Assembly (NCBI GenBank): GCA_003550305.1
Contig: QKYT01000951.1
Location: 10,344-37,596 of the forward strand
Length of the DNA: 27,253 nucleotides
From: Glomus cerebriforme
Lineage: Eukaryota > Glomeromycota > Glomeromycetes > Glomerales > Glomeraceae
Direction of reading: 5' to 3'
In this document: positions 1 through 8,831 of the stretch, piece by piece
How the letters are laid out: every line of letters starts with the position of its first letter
Position numbering within the stretch: the stretch's first letter is position 1
Notes under the pieces: model-generated
What the model saw: the letters and a program-made list of their open reading frames with translations, nothing else
Database searches by the model: none
What the model was told of the DNA's origin: nothing
Made by a program: the position numbers and the translations under genes

Positions 1-989
1 AGAGAGGGCTGGGGTTTTATTTCTTTATAATTTTCCATATTAGGTAACCAGTTGCTTTCCGATTTTAAATTAGCCAAAAATAGATCGACACAAAGCCACA
101 TAAACATTGCAACGCCTAAAATGGATAAATTGTGATCAAAATGTAGATCATCTGATTAGATTGGAGACGAAATTTACAAATTTGGATATATTTTGATTTG
201 GTAAAGTCAATAAACTAAAATTTTATTTTAATATAATTTATAAACAAAAAATTATATTACTTTAAAGTTTTATTTTTAATGGTTGCATTCTTTTTGTGAG
301 CCACTGTAATTATGGATTGCTCACAACTTAAAATTCGCTTATAACAGGAGAAACTCGGCTAACTGACTGGTTTTTCCTTGCCTGATATGGATGTGTATTT
401 ATACATTATTTAGAATGCCTTACTAAGGATGTTATTATGTCATCATAAATTTTATACATTTGCATTATTTGTATTGCAAATATTGCAAATATAATATTGA
501 TTATATATTTTACGCGTCGCACAAAATATTAAGTTTTTTTTTTTTTTTTTACTAATATGAGTCAGATTACATATTTTACGCGTCATGCAAATATCTTATG
601 TTAACCTTTTTCCATAGATCATGGTAATACAAAATTTAATTCAAATATAAATATATTTTATCATTAACGTCTTAATACTGTGAATAAGTGAATATTATTT
701 TGCCATATATTGTATACTTTTTCGATATAAAAACAACACGAACGAATATTTCAAAGATCACACACTTCCAAAAATAACAATTTTTTTTTTGATCGAATCA
801 CTTTTATTTGGGCCAATTTTTGAAATTTGACTATAAAGTATGATATTATTTATCAAAAAAAAAAAAAAAAAAAAAAAGAGGATTAAACTGTGTTATAAAT
901 GATACTAGAATCTTTACCACAACTTTTACATAGTATGTAATATAATCCTATATAAAGTCATTTCACTAATTTCACAATATAAATTGCCA
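1..989. other. AT-rich intergenic DNA, no gene seen
   Basis: No convincing open reading frame is present on either strand upstream of the 3' end of the MIR-domain gene. The stretch contains T runs around 535-550 and 781-790, a 23-base A run at 855-877, and a short direct repeat described separately. Its first 300 bases may be part of a dispersed repeat, but no boundaries are visible. Confidence 0.6.
499..595. repeat. Imperfect 30-bp direct repeat around TTTTACGCGTC
   Basis: Two copies, 499-530 and 565-595, both begin GATTA(T/C)ATATTTTACGCGTC and continue with a similar A-rich tail. They are 66 bp apart and separated by a T run. The GC-bearing ACGCGTC core stands out from the AT-rich surroundings. 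It may be a remnant of a dispersed repeat or a duplicated protein-binding site; nothing seen here decides between these. Confidence 0.5.
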
Positions 990-2219
990 TTATAGTCTAA
1001 ATTTATCTTCGACCAATTCAATACTCCACTATAATAATAATTTATTTTAATTAATTGTACTTTTTTTTTCAAAAAAATTATAAACAAAATACTATACCTC
1101 ATCGTACCCATTAATCCTATCTTGATGTCCAACGACTTCTTGAAACTGCTCATAGTCAATATCAAAAGTGGATTCATGACTACGCAATATATATTTTTGT
1201 TTTCTACTTTTTAAATTTATTTTATCATTTGTATTCACATACAATGAATTATCATCTTTTGTTTTAGCGGCGCTTATACAATAGAAAAGTGCGTAAGTAT
1301 TAATCTTTCCACTACAATAAACTATAAAATATATGTAATTTTAGTCTGAGTTAAAATCAATTTTCTTTCAAGTTACAAATAATAATCACAATACCTTGTG
1401 CGTATTTGCCTGAAGGACCATTATGATCAGAATCTGGAAATATATGTTTGTTCAATTTATAATGTTCTAAATAAAACAACCCTCCATAAACAAGTGGTTC
1501 ATCTTTTTGTTTAATAGGATGAGAAATAATCCATAAAGCATTGGAATCTATATTTGCATTGCCTGCGTAAATCTAAATTTTAAATTTGAATGATTAAAAT
1601 TAATAATAATAAGAATAATAATAAAATTCAATCAAAATCTTACCAATTGATTTTTAACACCCGTTTGATAATTTATATCACAACTAGATAAATATTTTCC
1701 TGTAGCTGAATGTTTTAAAGCAATAAGAGAACCATATTTAATCATTTTCATTTCTTTTGAAATACTTTCATCAAAATATTTCATCAAATCATTCATAGAA
1801 TTAATTTTATAAATATTATTATTAATAAAATTATATTGAATAGAATGATTTCGTAAAGTATTTAAAAATATTTTTTTTTGTTCTTCAATTTCGGTTATTT
1901 CTCCTTCATAACAAAGTTGACGAAATTTATTCATAAAATTTAAAATTTCATCTTCAGATTTCAAATCATAATCTAATGTACAAAATCTTCTCTTGACAGA
2001 ATTTTTAAATGAAATAAAGGAAATATCTTCTTTTAAGCAATTAACAATATCATCAAAACTATATATTGTATCAGCAGCAGGAACTTTAATAGAAGGATGA
2101 ATCTTAGATTTACAAATTTCTTTGATGTCTATAAAGCGATCTTTATAATGATCCAGTCTGATTTTATTTAACCATACTTCGGGATGAATAGTCCCATTAT
2201 ACTCCTCAGGTTCCGTCAT
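990..2219 (-). CDS. MIR-domain protein with gag-like N-terminal region, four exons
   Basis: The exons are 2219-1644, 1572-1395, 1321-1098 and 1028-990 on the minus strand. The three GT-AG introns are 71, 73 and 69 bp, and the splices keep one frame for 338 residues ending SIELVEDKFRL. Residues 1-160 are helical and charged, and resemble a retrotransposon gag capsid-like region (NFMNKFRQLCYEGEI near 94-108). From about 163 the protein has MIR (beta-trefoil) repeats: GSLIALKHSATGKYLSS, then YGGLFYLEHYKLNKHIF, then a C-terminal unit beginning KYILRSHE. MIR domains occur in protein O-mannosyltransferases and in IP3 and ryanodine receptors, where they bind ligands or sugars. No signal peptide or membrane segment is visible, so a cytosolic protein is likely. 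The start is the first ATG, and the reading stops before an A run. The MIR call is firm; the gag likeness is inferred by eye. Confidence 0.85.
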
Positions 2220-2480
2220 TTATAATTATCAGCTGCTTTGATAAAANAAAAAAAAAAAAAAAGAATTTTAACGCTATGTTTTAAGGAGTTTATCTAAAAG
2301 TTCGTATTACAAATGAGTCAGCTGTTATTTTTGTCATACGAAATAGACTTAATTTGGAATTTCGGAAAATCCATGAATCATATGATCAAAATTATACAAC
2401 TGCTAGCTTGGTCGCATCGTAAACTACATGTCATACATGTCATAATATTTCCATCCAAAGAGTTTACCAAAAAATTCTTA
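2220..2480. other. Upstream region of the MIR gene, with one ambiguous base
   Basis: This is the presumed promoter side of the minus-strand MIR gene. An A run interrupted by an unresolved N at 2247 lies just upstream of its start codon. No TATA-like box is clear. A 92-codon frame over 2313-2591 overlaps the repeat that follows and is not supported as a gene. Confidence 0.5.
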
Positions 2481-2745
2481 TATAATTGTCCGGAGCGAAG
2501 CGAAGGACTATATATTTTTATGCGAGGTGATAACCATTATGATCACGTGGCGATTTCCGTTTGTCCGGTCACGTGCCTTAAATTTGATTGATTGATAATA
2601 AATAAATATTGATTACTAAAAAATAAAAATATGCGCTCCGGACTTAAAATGGTTGTTATAATACTAAGTTTAATATTATGAAGATAAGTTGCAAAAGAAA
2701 ATTATTATACTAAGGAAATAATATTTTTGTCCGGACATTATATTT
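2481..2745. mobile_element. Candidate MITE with TAAT(T)GTCCGG ends
   Basis: The left end reads TATATAATTGTCCGGA from 2481. The right end, read from the opposite strand, gives AATATAATGTCCGGA, so the two ends form an imperfect inverted repeat of about 15 bp. Inside is a perfect 10-bp inverted pair, GTCCGGAGCG (2488-2497) and CGCTCCGGAC (2634-2643), and two CACGTG palindromes (2544-2549 and 2570-2575). The block is far richer in GC than its flanks and has no transposase. A clean target duplication was not found, so the boundaries are tentative. Confidence 0.5.
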
Positions 2746-4200
2746 CTATACACTATGAAAAAATTTCAGTTACGTAGGCGACACAAGCGTTTCTCTGTCC
2801 AAGCCAATTGAATCGTACTATGTCACATGTAATGGATTTTCGCGTCCATTCATAACGGTTTTCGTTTCCTAATCTAATAAAAGTTTTATTACAAATAAAT
2901 CAAAAAAAAAAACGATAAAAAAATTGTCAAGAATCATTAAAAATCTATTTACTATTCTTGTATTTATTAAAATTGGTAAATAGAAGACTCGTTGGTAACC
3001 ATGTGATTTACCTCTGAAAAAGTTTCTAAAGTTTCTAAAGTTTCTAGTATAAAAATATAAAGTTTAAATAAAGTTTCGATTGAACCTTAATAAAGCCTAC
3101 TTATTTGAGTATAAATAATACAAATTTTATATTACATGTTTAATTTATTCCATTTCTTCATATTTTAAAATTTTACATTCATCGATATATTTATTATTCT
3201 GTTTATTACTAAACGTTAAACGAATCGAGTAGTAATAATAGCACGTTTAACGGTTTCCGTTTCCTGGTTTATTTAAAAAAAAAGCATTTACAACTTTTAG
3301 TAATAGTAAAGCAATAAAAGGTTGCAAAATTAGACAAATATTACACGTTTATGCAAGAATATACAAATAAAAGTCCGGAAGAAAATGAATAAATATTTTA
3401 TGAGCAAATTTCAAAACAAATTTAACCATCTTCATAGAACGAAAATCACCGTCAATACGAAAATATATTTATCATTATTATTGAAATCAATTCTGCTAAT
3501 TCATTCTTTTTCATTTACAGAACTTCTTTTTCAATCCATAAATGAGAATTTTCAAAAGGTTTCACCTTTGACATTTAATTCTGATCGGTTTCTCACTAAA
3601 AAAAGTTTCTTCTACATTTGACCTATCACGAAATCTTTGATGTCCTTATCAAAAAAATACCATCAATTTTTTTATTAATTCATTCCATACATCAAATGAG
3701 AATAATATTTGATCGACAGGATCTGTTACAATTCTCGTAATGAAAGATTTTTATGATAACCTAATTGATTGATTTCTTGCCATCAAGTTTCTCTGCAAAA
3801 AGGCATTGAAATAAAATTACCAACTTTCTAATAAAAAAAGAACTTGTAGTTTATTATATGGGAGTTTTTTTTTAATTAAACGAATTTATGGCGCAGTTTC
3901 GTCGAATTGTATGATTTATTTTAGGTGAAGTACGTAAAAAGATATAACGAACAGCCTCTTCCAAGTTTAATATAAAAATGGTAAGGATTTCAAATTCGTG
4001 TCATAAAATATTTTTAAGAGCTGATTTGTCAGATCTACCTATTAGGGTTAGAAAAAAATTGCTGATGTCACGTGAATGCTCACACTTTCATATGAATATT
4101 ACTGACGTAACAATTAATTTGTTTCACGTCAGTGATTTAATTATGTCATAGGATAATTTATTTGGTAATGTTTGTAGAAAACGCTTGAAATTTCCAGCAA
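2746..4200. other. Non-coding stretch upstream of the first Hsp20 gene
   Basis: No supported gene is present. A 9-bp unit GTTTCTAAA is repeated almost three times at 3022-3046. The motif AACGGTTT(T/C)CGTTTCCT occurs near 2854 and again near 3249, suggesting two decayed copies of one repeat. A 78-codon frame at 3385-3621 has a low-complexity translation with no family resemblance. Confidence 0.5.
4101..4133. promoter_or_regulatory. Inverted pair of CRE/ATF-like sites
   Basis: ACTGACGT at 4101-4108 is mirrored by ACGTCAGT at 4126-4133, a perfect 8-bp inverted repeat with a 17-bp spacer. TGACGTAA is a typical bZIP (ATF/CREB-like) recognition core. The pair lies about 330-350 bp before the first Hsp20 start codon, and the same TGACGTAA core recurs upstream of the other two Hsp20 genes. 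A role in stress induction is an inference. Confidence 0.45.
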
Positions 4201-4208
4201 ATAAAAAT

Positions 4209-4226
4209 TTCGAGAAATTTCGAGAA
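4209..4226. promoter_or_regulatory. Four-unit heat shock element
   Basis: The array TTC-ga-GAA-at-TTC-ga-GAA fits the alternating nTTCn/nGAAn pentamer consensus bound by heat shock factor trimers, with all four units perfect. A further GAA-at-TTC pair sits at 4187-4194. The array lies about 110 bp upstream of a TATA box and 230 bp before the Hsp20 copy 1 start codon. Confidence 0.75.
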
Positions 4227-4337
4227 ATTATTTTATGAACGAATACCTTTTTTTTTTTAGTAAAAATTTTGCCAGACCCCAAATAATTTTTTCATGGTTA
4301 TTCACTAGAAATTGCGGGAAAATTGAATTTTTGAAAG

Positions 4338-4345
4338 TATAAATA
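4338..4345 (+). promoter_or_regulatory. TATA box of Hsp20 copy 1
   Basis: TATAAATA lies in the context GAAAGTATAAATA, 112-119 bp before the start codon. The same GTATAAAT core precedes the other two Hsp20 genes, which supports a shared core promoter. Confidence 0.65.
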
Positions 4346-4456
4346 CATCTTAAATTCAGCATCTCCCAGAGATTCGCCAATTTATCAAAAAATAAGACAA
4401 ACAAACAAAAAAAAACCAACATTTAGTTTTTTTTTACCCATACTTCAATTTTAAAA

Positions 4457-4976
4457 ATGTCTCTTACTAGTGGTAATTGGGATTCTTTTGATACCACCGT
4501 TAACAGTCTCTTCGATAATTTCATTAAAGATTTGAACGTTGCTAGAGGTAGTAACGTTCGTCGTGGTCGGGTTCCTGCGTTGGATGTTCATGAAACTGAA
4601 AAGGAGTTCATCGTTAATGCCGAATTACCAGTATGTTTTGTATTTAATTTTTTTTTCTTTATTAATTACATATTTCTTTAATTCAAATATATTAAACCTT
4701 CATATATTTTTTTATTTATAGGGATTGAATAAGGATGAAATTAACGTTGATATTCGTGATAATACTCTTATCATCTCTGGTGAAACCAAAAAAGACGAAA
4801 AATTCAAAGAAGGAAACACTCTTGTTCAGGAACGTCGCTATGGTTCCTTTACTCGTGGTATTTCGCTACCACCAAATGTAAAAGGTGATGATGTTATCGC
4901 TAAATTTGAGAATGGTGTTCTCGAAATGAAACTACCCAAGTCCGAACCTTCTGGCAAGAAAATCAAAATTCAATAA
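4457..4976 (+). CDS. Small heat shock protein (Hsp20 family), copy 1
   Basis: The exons are 4457-4630 and 4722-4976, with a 91-bp GT-AG intron between the proline and glycine codons of ELP/G. The product is 142 residues. The short N-terminal arm (FDNFIKDL at 19-26) leads into an alpha-crystallin domain from about residue 40 to 130. The domain carries the family signature AKFENGVLEMKLPK at 118-131, and the C-terminal IXI motif (IKI, 139-141) that docks subunits follows. Such proteins are ATP-independent holdases that bind unfolding proteins as oligomers in the cytosol. A length near 140 residues is normal for fungal members. It is the first of three tandem copies in one orientation, with a strong heat shock element upstream, so heat induction is likely. 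All key features are intact. Confidence 0.95.
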
Positions 4977-5362
4977 ATAATTAGTAACTACTAATTTTGA
5001 TTTTAGTTTATAGTAGTATAGGGTTTTTTTTTGTATCTAAATAATTTTTAACTGTTAATAAAATTTCATTCTTTTGAAATCAATATATAAAATACTTATC
5101 ACGTCTGATTGTTTTTTAAGTGGTGTTTCCTATTCGTTGTTTAACGTTATTTAACGGCGTAATAAATGATTATAATAAAATTATCAAACTCACAAATAAA
5201 ACCGCAATCGATTCAAGTAAAATTGATATAATGATTTTAACATCAATTTCATCCTAAAGTGATGATAATCATTTAACGAAATCTTCAAAAATAATTAAAA
5301 TTAGATTGAGTTAGAATACAAAGTTGGTGAGTTAATAGACAATTTGAGACGTTTACAAATTG
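4977..5362. other. 3' flank of Hsp20 copy 1, no gene seen
   Basis: This is AT-rich DNA with no supported frame. An AATAAA-like sequence near 5056-5062 could serve as the polyadenylation signal of Hsp20 copy 1. Confidence 0.5.
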
Positions 5363-5500
5363 TTAGATCAACAAATCGTCATCGAACAAATTGTCTTCAC
5401 TTTCATTTTCTTCTTCGTTGGCTTCATCCATTTCCTCTTCTTCTTCCCTTATCTTTTCCTTCGTCTTTCGTTTGGCATTTCCATATATTCGATAGGCACT
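5363..5500 (-). pseudogene. Possible C-terminal coding remnant, acidic
   Basis: A 45-codon open stretch reads on the minus strand from 5500 to a TAA at 5365-5363. Its translation begins with a basic part and passes through a run of Glu into an acidic tail ending DNLFDDDLLI. An in-frame stop lies immediately upstream, so it would need a splice acceptor there or is a broken gene end. The family is not recognised. The GAA/GAG repetition could also be simple-sequence DNA that happens to read as acidic residues. Confidence 0.2.
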
Positions 5501-5595
5501 TTAATTTCTTTGCCTTGTCACTGTATGAAATTATTTCGTTAAAAATTAATTATATAAAGCTTCAAAAGAAAGGATAAAAGAAGGTTTATCATTTA

Positions 5596-5603
5596 TTTGA
5601 AAC
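5596..5603. repeat. Left 8-bp target site duplication, TTTGAAAC
   Basis: This abuts the left end of the hAT-like element. The matching right copy, TTTGATAC at 6104-6111, differs at one base. Eight-base duplications are typical of hAT family insertions. Confidence 0.65.
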
Positions 5604-6103
5604 TAGGGTGGATCGGTTCTGAAGACGGTCCCGTGATGGTCCTGGACGGACTTCGGTCCGTGATTTGAGAGGACCGGTCCAGACCGGTCTGATATTATAT
5701 TTATTTCTTTAATCCAATAAATCCAACAAAATCATGTCACATTTTGTAATTTTGTGTCATATTTTGAAATTTCATTCTCATGTAGGGATTAAGAATAAAT
5801 TTTGATTTTTAGAATAATACAATAAATAATACAAACTTTATTAAAAATAACAATATACTTTATATTATAGGTTTAAGCAATATTTAAATTAATTTTATTG
5901 TTTGAATAAAGTAATTAAACAAAGTAATTATACAATTATAGCGGTCTATATTGTTGATTACATTGTTTTGCATGCAAACCAAATCATGAATTTGACCAAA
6001 GACGGTCCTGGACTGGTTCATAAGACCATTTTATAATCAGTCCAGTCCGGTCCTGGCTTAAAGACCGGTATTTTTAGGACCGGACCGGACCTATCCAACT
6101 CTA
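5604..6103. mobile_element. Non-autonomous hAT-like element of 500 bp
   Basis: The left end TAGGGTGGATCGGTTC and the reverse complement of the right end, TAGAGTTGGATAGGTCC, form imperfect terminal inverted repeats of about 17 bp, flanked by 8-bp near-identical duplications. Both subterminal regions are packed with GGACCGG, GACCGGT and related motifs, while the middle is AT-rich and has no transposase. Short TIRs, an 8-bp duplication and subterminal repeats are the hallmarks of hAT elements, so this is a MITE-like derivative needing a transposase from elsewhere. One mismatch in the duplication and several in the TIRs suggest an old insertion. Confidence 0.75.
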
Positions 6104-6111
6104 TTTGATAC
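6104..6111. repeat. Right 8-bp target site duplication, TTTGATAC
   Basis: This directly follows the CTCTA right end of the hAT-like element and matches seven of eight bases of the left copy at 5596-5603. Confidence 0.65.
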
Positions 6112-6309
6112 TTTATTGATTTATAAATTGTTATTAAAGATTAAATAAAATAAAATAACCTTACATATAGTATTCGGCGTTTTTAGCCTAGATAAATGCA
6201 TAACACTAAAATAACAAATAAATTCTAATGCTTATCTTGCTAGTTATATATGTACCACAGGACAAATTTCAATAACAAATTAATCTAACTAATCTATTTT
6301 AAATTCTAA

Positions 6310-6450
6310 CTGCAACCTTCAAGACCAGCCGGAAGACATGGGCATATGCTATGGGTTCGTCACGTTTCCAACGAACCAAGGTCGTCTACAGTTGCAACTA
6401 GCCTTAGTGGGAGGCCCCCTTTTTACCCTACTGCCACTATACTTCGGGTA
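6310..6450. repeat. GC-rich block of unknown nature, probable dispersed repeat
   Basis: The base composition changes sharply to GC-rich within AT-rich DNA. A perfect 7-bp hairpin, GGTTCGT (6354-6360) with ACGAACC (6371-6377), lies inside, and a C/G-rich stretch including GGGAGGCCCCC follows near 6409-6419. No long reading frame crosses it. It may be the conserved part of a transposon, or a structured RNA gene. The TTCG-containing hairpin recalls a tRNA T arm, but no complete tRNA fold is visible. Confidence 0.35.
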
Positions 6451-6479
6451 AAGGTAGAAAATAATGGAACGAAATTTCT

Positions 6480-7580
6480 ATTCTAATGACTTAAGTGATA
6501 AAATATAGGGATATTTCTAAAACTACATGTAAATTACTTACTTACATACTTAAAATTGCAGTATATTTTCATTTTATAAATCCAAAAAATTAAATACAAA
6601 TATATATAAGTACCTTTACGGCTTTACCTATTAGAAAACAATCTCCATTTAATTTTATTATGGGTTTGCGGCAAAAACTGTTTCTACTCTCTTTTTTGCT
6701 TGAGATGCTAGATGATTATTTTTTTTTTAATTTAAATCATAAAAAGTTTATAATTTTTTGTTGTCAGGTTTCGTTAGAAATAAAAATGTTGCATAAATTT
6801 GTTAGAGAATATCTATTATAAAAATATAGACCATTCTTATATGTAATAAGCTATTTATCGCGAATAGAGAGAGATTAGAGAGATTTATAGTATGGACTAT
6901 GGAGAGAAATGTTAAAATTTATCCTACAAAGCGATGATAGAATTTATCCTAATAGATAGTAGCTTGTTGATGCTGGTTTATTAAAAATGAGTCAAAATTT
7001 ACCATGAGTACGATATTCTCACTACAGTCACGTGTATGAAGTGTTATTTATGAAATACACTGTATAAAATGAATTAGCTTCCAAAAATTCATATAAGTCA
7101 TTTATGACAATTGACACAACTGTCGTGACGCTAAAAAAAAATGACGTAACTATAAAAATTCAAATGTCTGCTATATTTTACACACGATGAAATTTCAATT
7201 TTTCACTTTGAATATACGAAAGTTGGCAAGCAAAGTAATATATTTTGTTAATGTAAAATTTTAAAGTTACACATTGTACCTTTTGATAATAGAAGAAATA
7301 GTTTCCTAGTTATTTACGAAATTGGGATAAAAAAAAATAATTTGTTCTAGTTTCGTCAAGTTTCGAAACTCACGACTCACGAGTTTTGAGCAGTAACGCC
7401 TTATTACGTTTTAAAAATATTGCTAAAAATAGTAGGAATGCAAAATCAAATGATTTGTGGCAGAAGTTATTAAAATAGTTAATCAAAACGTGAAATTTAA
7501 CGTATGTTTTGCGCAGCATTCATGACATCATAAAATTATGACATCATGTGTTGATAATCACGCTATGATTGGTGGGTTGA
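6480..7580. other. AT-rich intergenic DNA upstream of Hsp20 copy 2
   Basis: No reading frame is supported. Several TGACG-containing sequences occur from about 7125, including the TGACGTAA listed below. Confidence 0.5.
7142..7149 (+). promoter_or_regulatory. TGACGTAA bZIP-like site upstream of Hsp20 copy 2
   Basis: This is the same octamer as at 4103-4110 and 8804-8811, in the same orientation relative to the downstream Hsp20 gene, though here it lies about 690 bp from the start codon. A single octamer is weak evidence; its presence before all three copies is what makes it notable. Confidence 0.35.
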
Positions 7581-7582
7581 AA

Positions 7583-7640
7583 TGAGGTGATTATAGTAAG
7601 GTGATTTTCCTAACTTAATTAGATAATGCTATCTACCACT
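7583..7640 (+). promoter_or_regulatory. Conserved upstream block shared by Hsp20 copies 2 and 3
   Basis: GAGGT, TAAGGTGATT and GCTATCTACCA occur in this order here and again at 8832-8880 before copy 3. The intervening bases differ in length and sequence, so the preserved pieces may be bound sites or the least decayed part of a duplicated promoter. Confidence 0.45.
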
Positions 7641-7724
7641 TACATCATTTATGTCATTATGACATTTACGAACTTTTAATTGTTTCTAAATTTGTAAATT
7701 ACAATCTGACGATAAAAATCTCGA

Positions 7725-7741
7725 GAAATATGTTTCTTGAA
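7725..7741. promoter_or_regulatory. Heat shock element-like sequence, Hsp20 copy 2
   Basis: TTC-tt-GAA (7734-7741) forms a perfect two-unit dyad just before the TATA box, with another GAA at 7725-7727 out of the 5-bp register. It is weaker than the four-unit array of copy 1. Confidence 0.45.
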
Positions 7742-7743
7742 AG

Positions 7744-7751
7744 TATAAATA
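7744..7751 (+). promoter_or_regulatory. TATA box of Hsp20 copy 2
   Basis: TATAAATA lies in the context GAAAGTATAAATA, identical to copy 1 over these bases, 80-87 bp before the start codon. Confidence 0.65.
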
Positions 7752-7830
7752 TATCTTGAATTTACCATCTCTCAACTCCAATCAAAAACAAAAAAAAAAA
7801 TTTTATTTTCTTTCAGTATTTTGATTAAAA

Positions 7831-8349
7831 ATGTCTCTCACTCCACGTCTTCCTCGTGTTTGGGATTTTGGTAGTAACATGAACGACGTTTTCGATAATT
7901 TCATTAGAGATTTGGATGTAGCTAGAAGTGGTAGCTCTCGTCTTGGTCGTGTTCCTGCATTGGACGTTCACGAAACTGAGAATGATTTTATTGTCAATGC
8001 CGAATTACCGGTATGTTCTTTATTTATTATATTTATTATTATATTTATATACATATTCTTTAATATATTAAAACGTCATATATTTTATTTATAGGGATTG
8101 AAAAAGGATGAAATTAATATAGACATTCATGACAACGTTCTTAATATCTCCGGCGAAACTAAAAAGGATGAAAGATATCAAGAAGGAAATACTCTTGTCC
8201 AGGAACGTCGCTATGGTTCCTTTTCTCGTAGTATTGCTTTACCACCAAATGTAAAAGGTGATGATGTTACCGCTAAATTTGACAACGGTCTTCTTGAATT
8301 AAAACTCCCTAAATCCGAACCCACCGGCAAGAAAATCAAAATCCAATAA
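7831..8349 (+). CDS. Small heat shock protein (Hsp20 family), copy 2
   Basis: The exons are 7831-8010 and 8095-8349, with an 84-bp GT-AG intron at the same codon junction (ELP/G) as the other copies. The product is 144 residues. The arm contains VFDNFIRDLDVAR. The alpha-crystallin domain starts near GRVPALDVHETE and runs to KLPKSEP, with AKFDNGLLELKLPK as the signature, and the C-terminus is KIKIQ with the IXI motif. It is a predicted ATP-independent holdase chaperone. Exon 2 is very close to that of copy 1, including QERRYGSF and LPPNVKGDDV, which points to a fairly recent tandem duplication. A TATA box and a weaker heat shock element lie upstream. Nothing is broken. Confidence 0.95.
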
Positions 8350-8800
8350 CGGGTTAGGTTTAAATTAAGTTACAAGAAAAATATATATTATATTTTTAAA
8401 TTAGTAACTGTTAATTTTTTTATGTGGGATAAAAAGAAAAAAAAAACAAAAAAAAAAAAAATCTAGTTTAACTTTGTATTATATTTATTTTTTTTTGTAA
8501 CATAATCTTTTATTGTCTGAAAATAAAATTACATTCTTTGAATAGCCGGCAATAATTGCCGGTTTTTTTTTTTTTAAAAAAAATAATCTTTCATGTCATA
8601 CACTGTTCACTGTCTTCTTGATTTCCGTCTTGCTTTTCATTTTACTAAGTATTTCAGTATTTTATGTTTTTTTTTAAATGGTTGCTTGACCCGTTCGCGA
8701 AACTTTGACAATCCTATATTTTTGTAAAAATTGTTTATGATTGGCGAAATTGAACGTGATTTTGTTCCGTTATCGCAAAAGCCACATTGGTTAGTGGCTT
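8350..8800. other. 3' flank of Hsp20 copy 2, low-complexity
   Basis: The stretch holds A and T runs (about 8434-8497) and a hairpin followed by T residues (listed separately). No gene is supported. Confidence 0.5.
8546..8575 (+). terminator. Hairpin plus T run resembling an intrinsic terminator
   Basis: CCGGCAA-taa-TTGCCGG at 8546-8562 is a perfect 7-bp stem with a 3-base loop, followed at once by 13 T residues (8563-8575). In bacteria this would be read as a rho-independent terminator. In a fungal nuclear genome it may be a 3' end element of the Hsp20 copy 2 transcript, a Pol III-type stop, or the end of a repeat. The function is not established. Confidence 0.4.
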
Positions 8801-8803
8801 AAG

Positions 8804-8811
8804 TGACGTAA
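8804..8811 (+). promoter_or_regulatory. TGACGTAA bZIP-like site upstream of Hsp20 copy 3
   Basis: This octamer lies about 300 bp before the copy 3 start codon, comparable with 350 bp in copy 1. Confidence 0.4.
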
Positions 8812-8831
8812 CTAGCACGTTTACGATAAGA

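Noticed and set aside
926..1177. 83-codon minus-strand open frame at the 3' end of the MIR gene
   Set aside because: It overlaps exons 3 and 4 of the MIR gene in another frame and reads through intron 3. The spliced frame gives the expected MIR C-terminus.
2313..2591. 92-codon plus-strand frame
   Set aside because: It spans the candidate MITE with its GC-rich end (CPERSEG comes from the repeat) and resembles no protein family.
3022..3046. GTTTCTAAA tandem units as a heat shock element
   Set aside because: The 9-bp period does not place TTC and GAA in the required 5-bp alternating register.
3385..3621. 78-codon plus-strand frame
   Set aside because: The translation is low-complexity, Phe/Ser/Lys-rich, with no domain and no conserved start context.
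4539..4721. Alternative frame in Hsp20 copy 1, with similar ones at 9195-9377
   Set aside because: These are shadows of Hsp20 exon 1 that run into the intron.
5344..5577. 77-codon plus-strand frame
   Set aside because: It is the antisense of the acidic minus-strand remnant and gives a Phe/Leu/His-rich translation without meaning.
6354..6377. TTCG-containing hairpin as a tRNA T arm
   Set aside because: The loop is 10 bases instead of 7 and no acceptor, D or anticodon arms could be placed around it.
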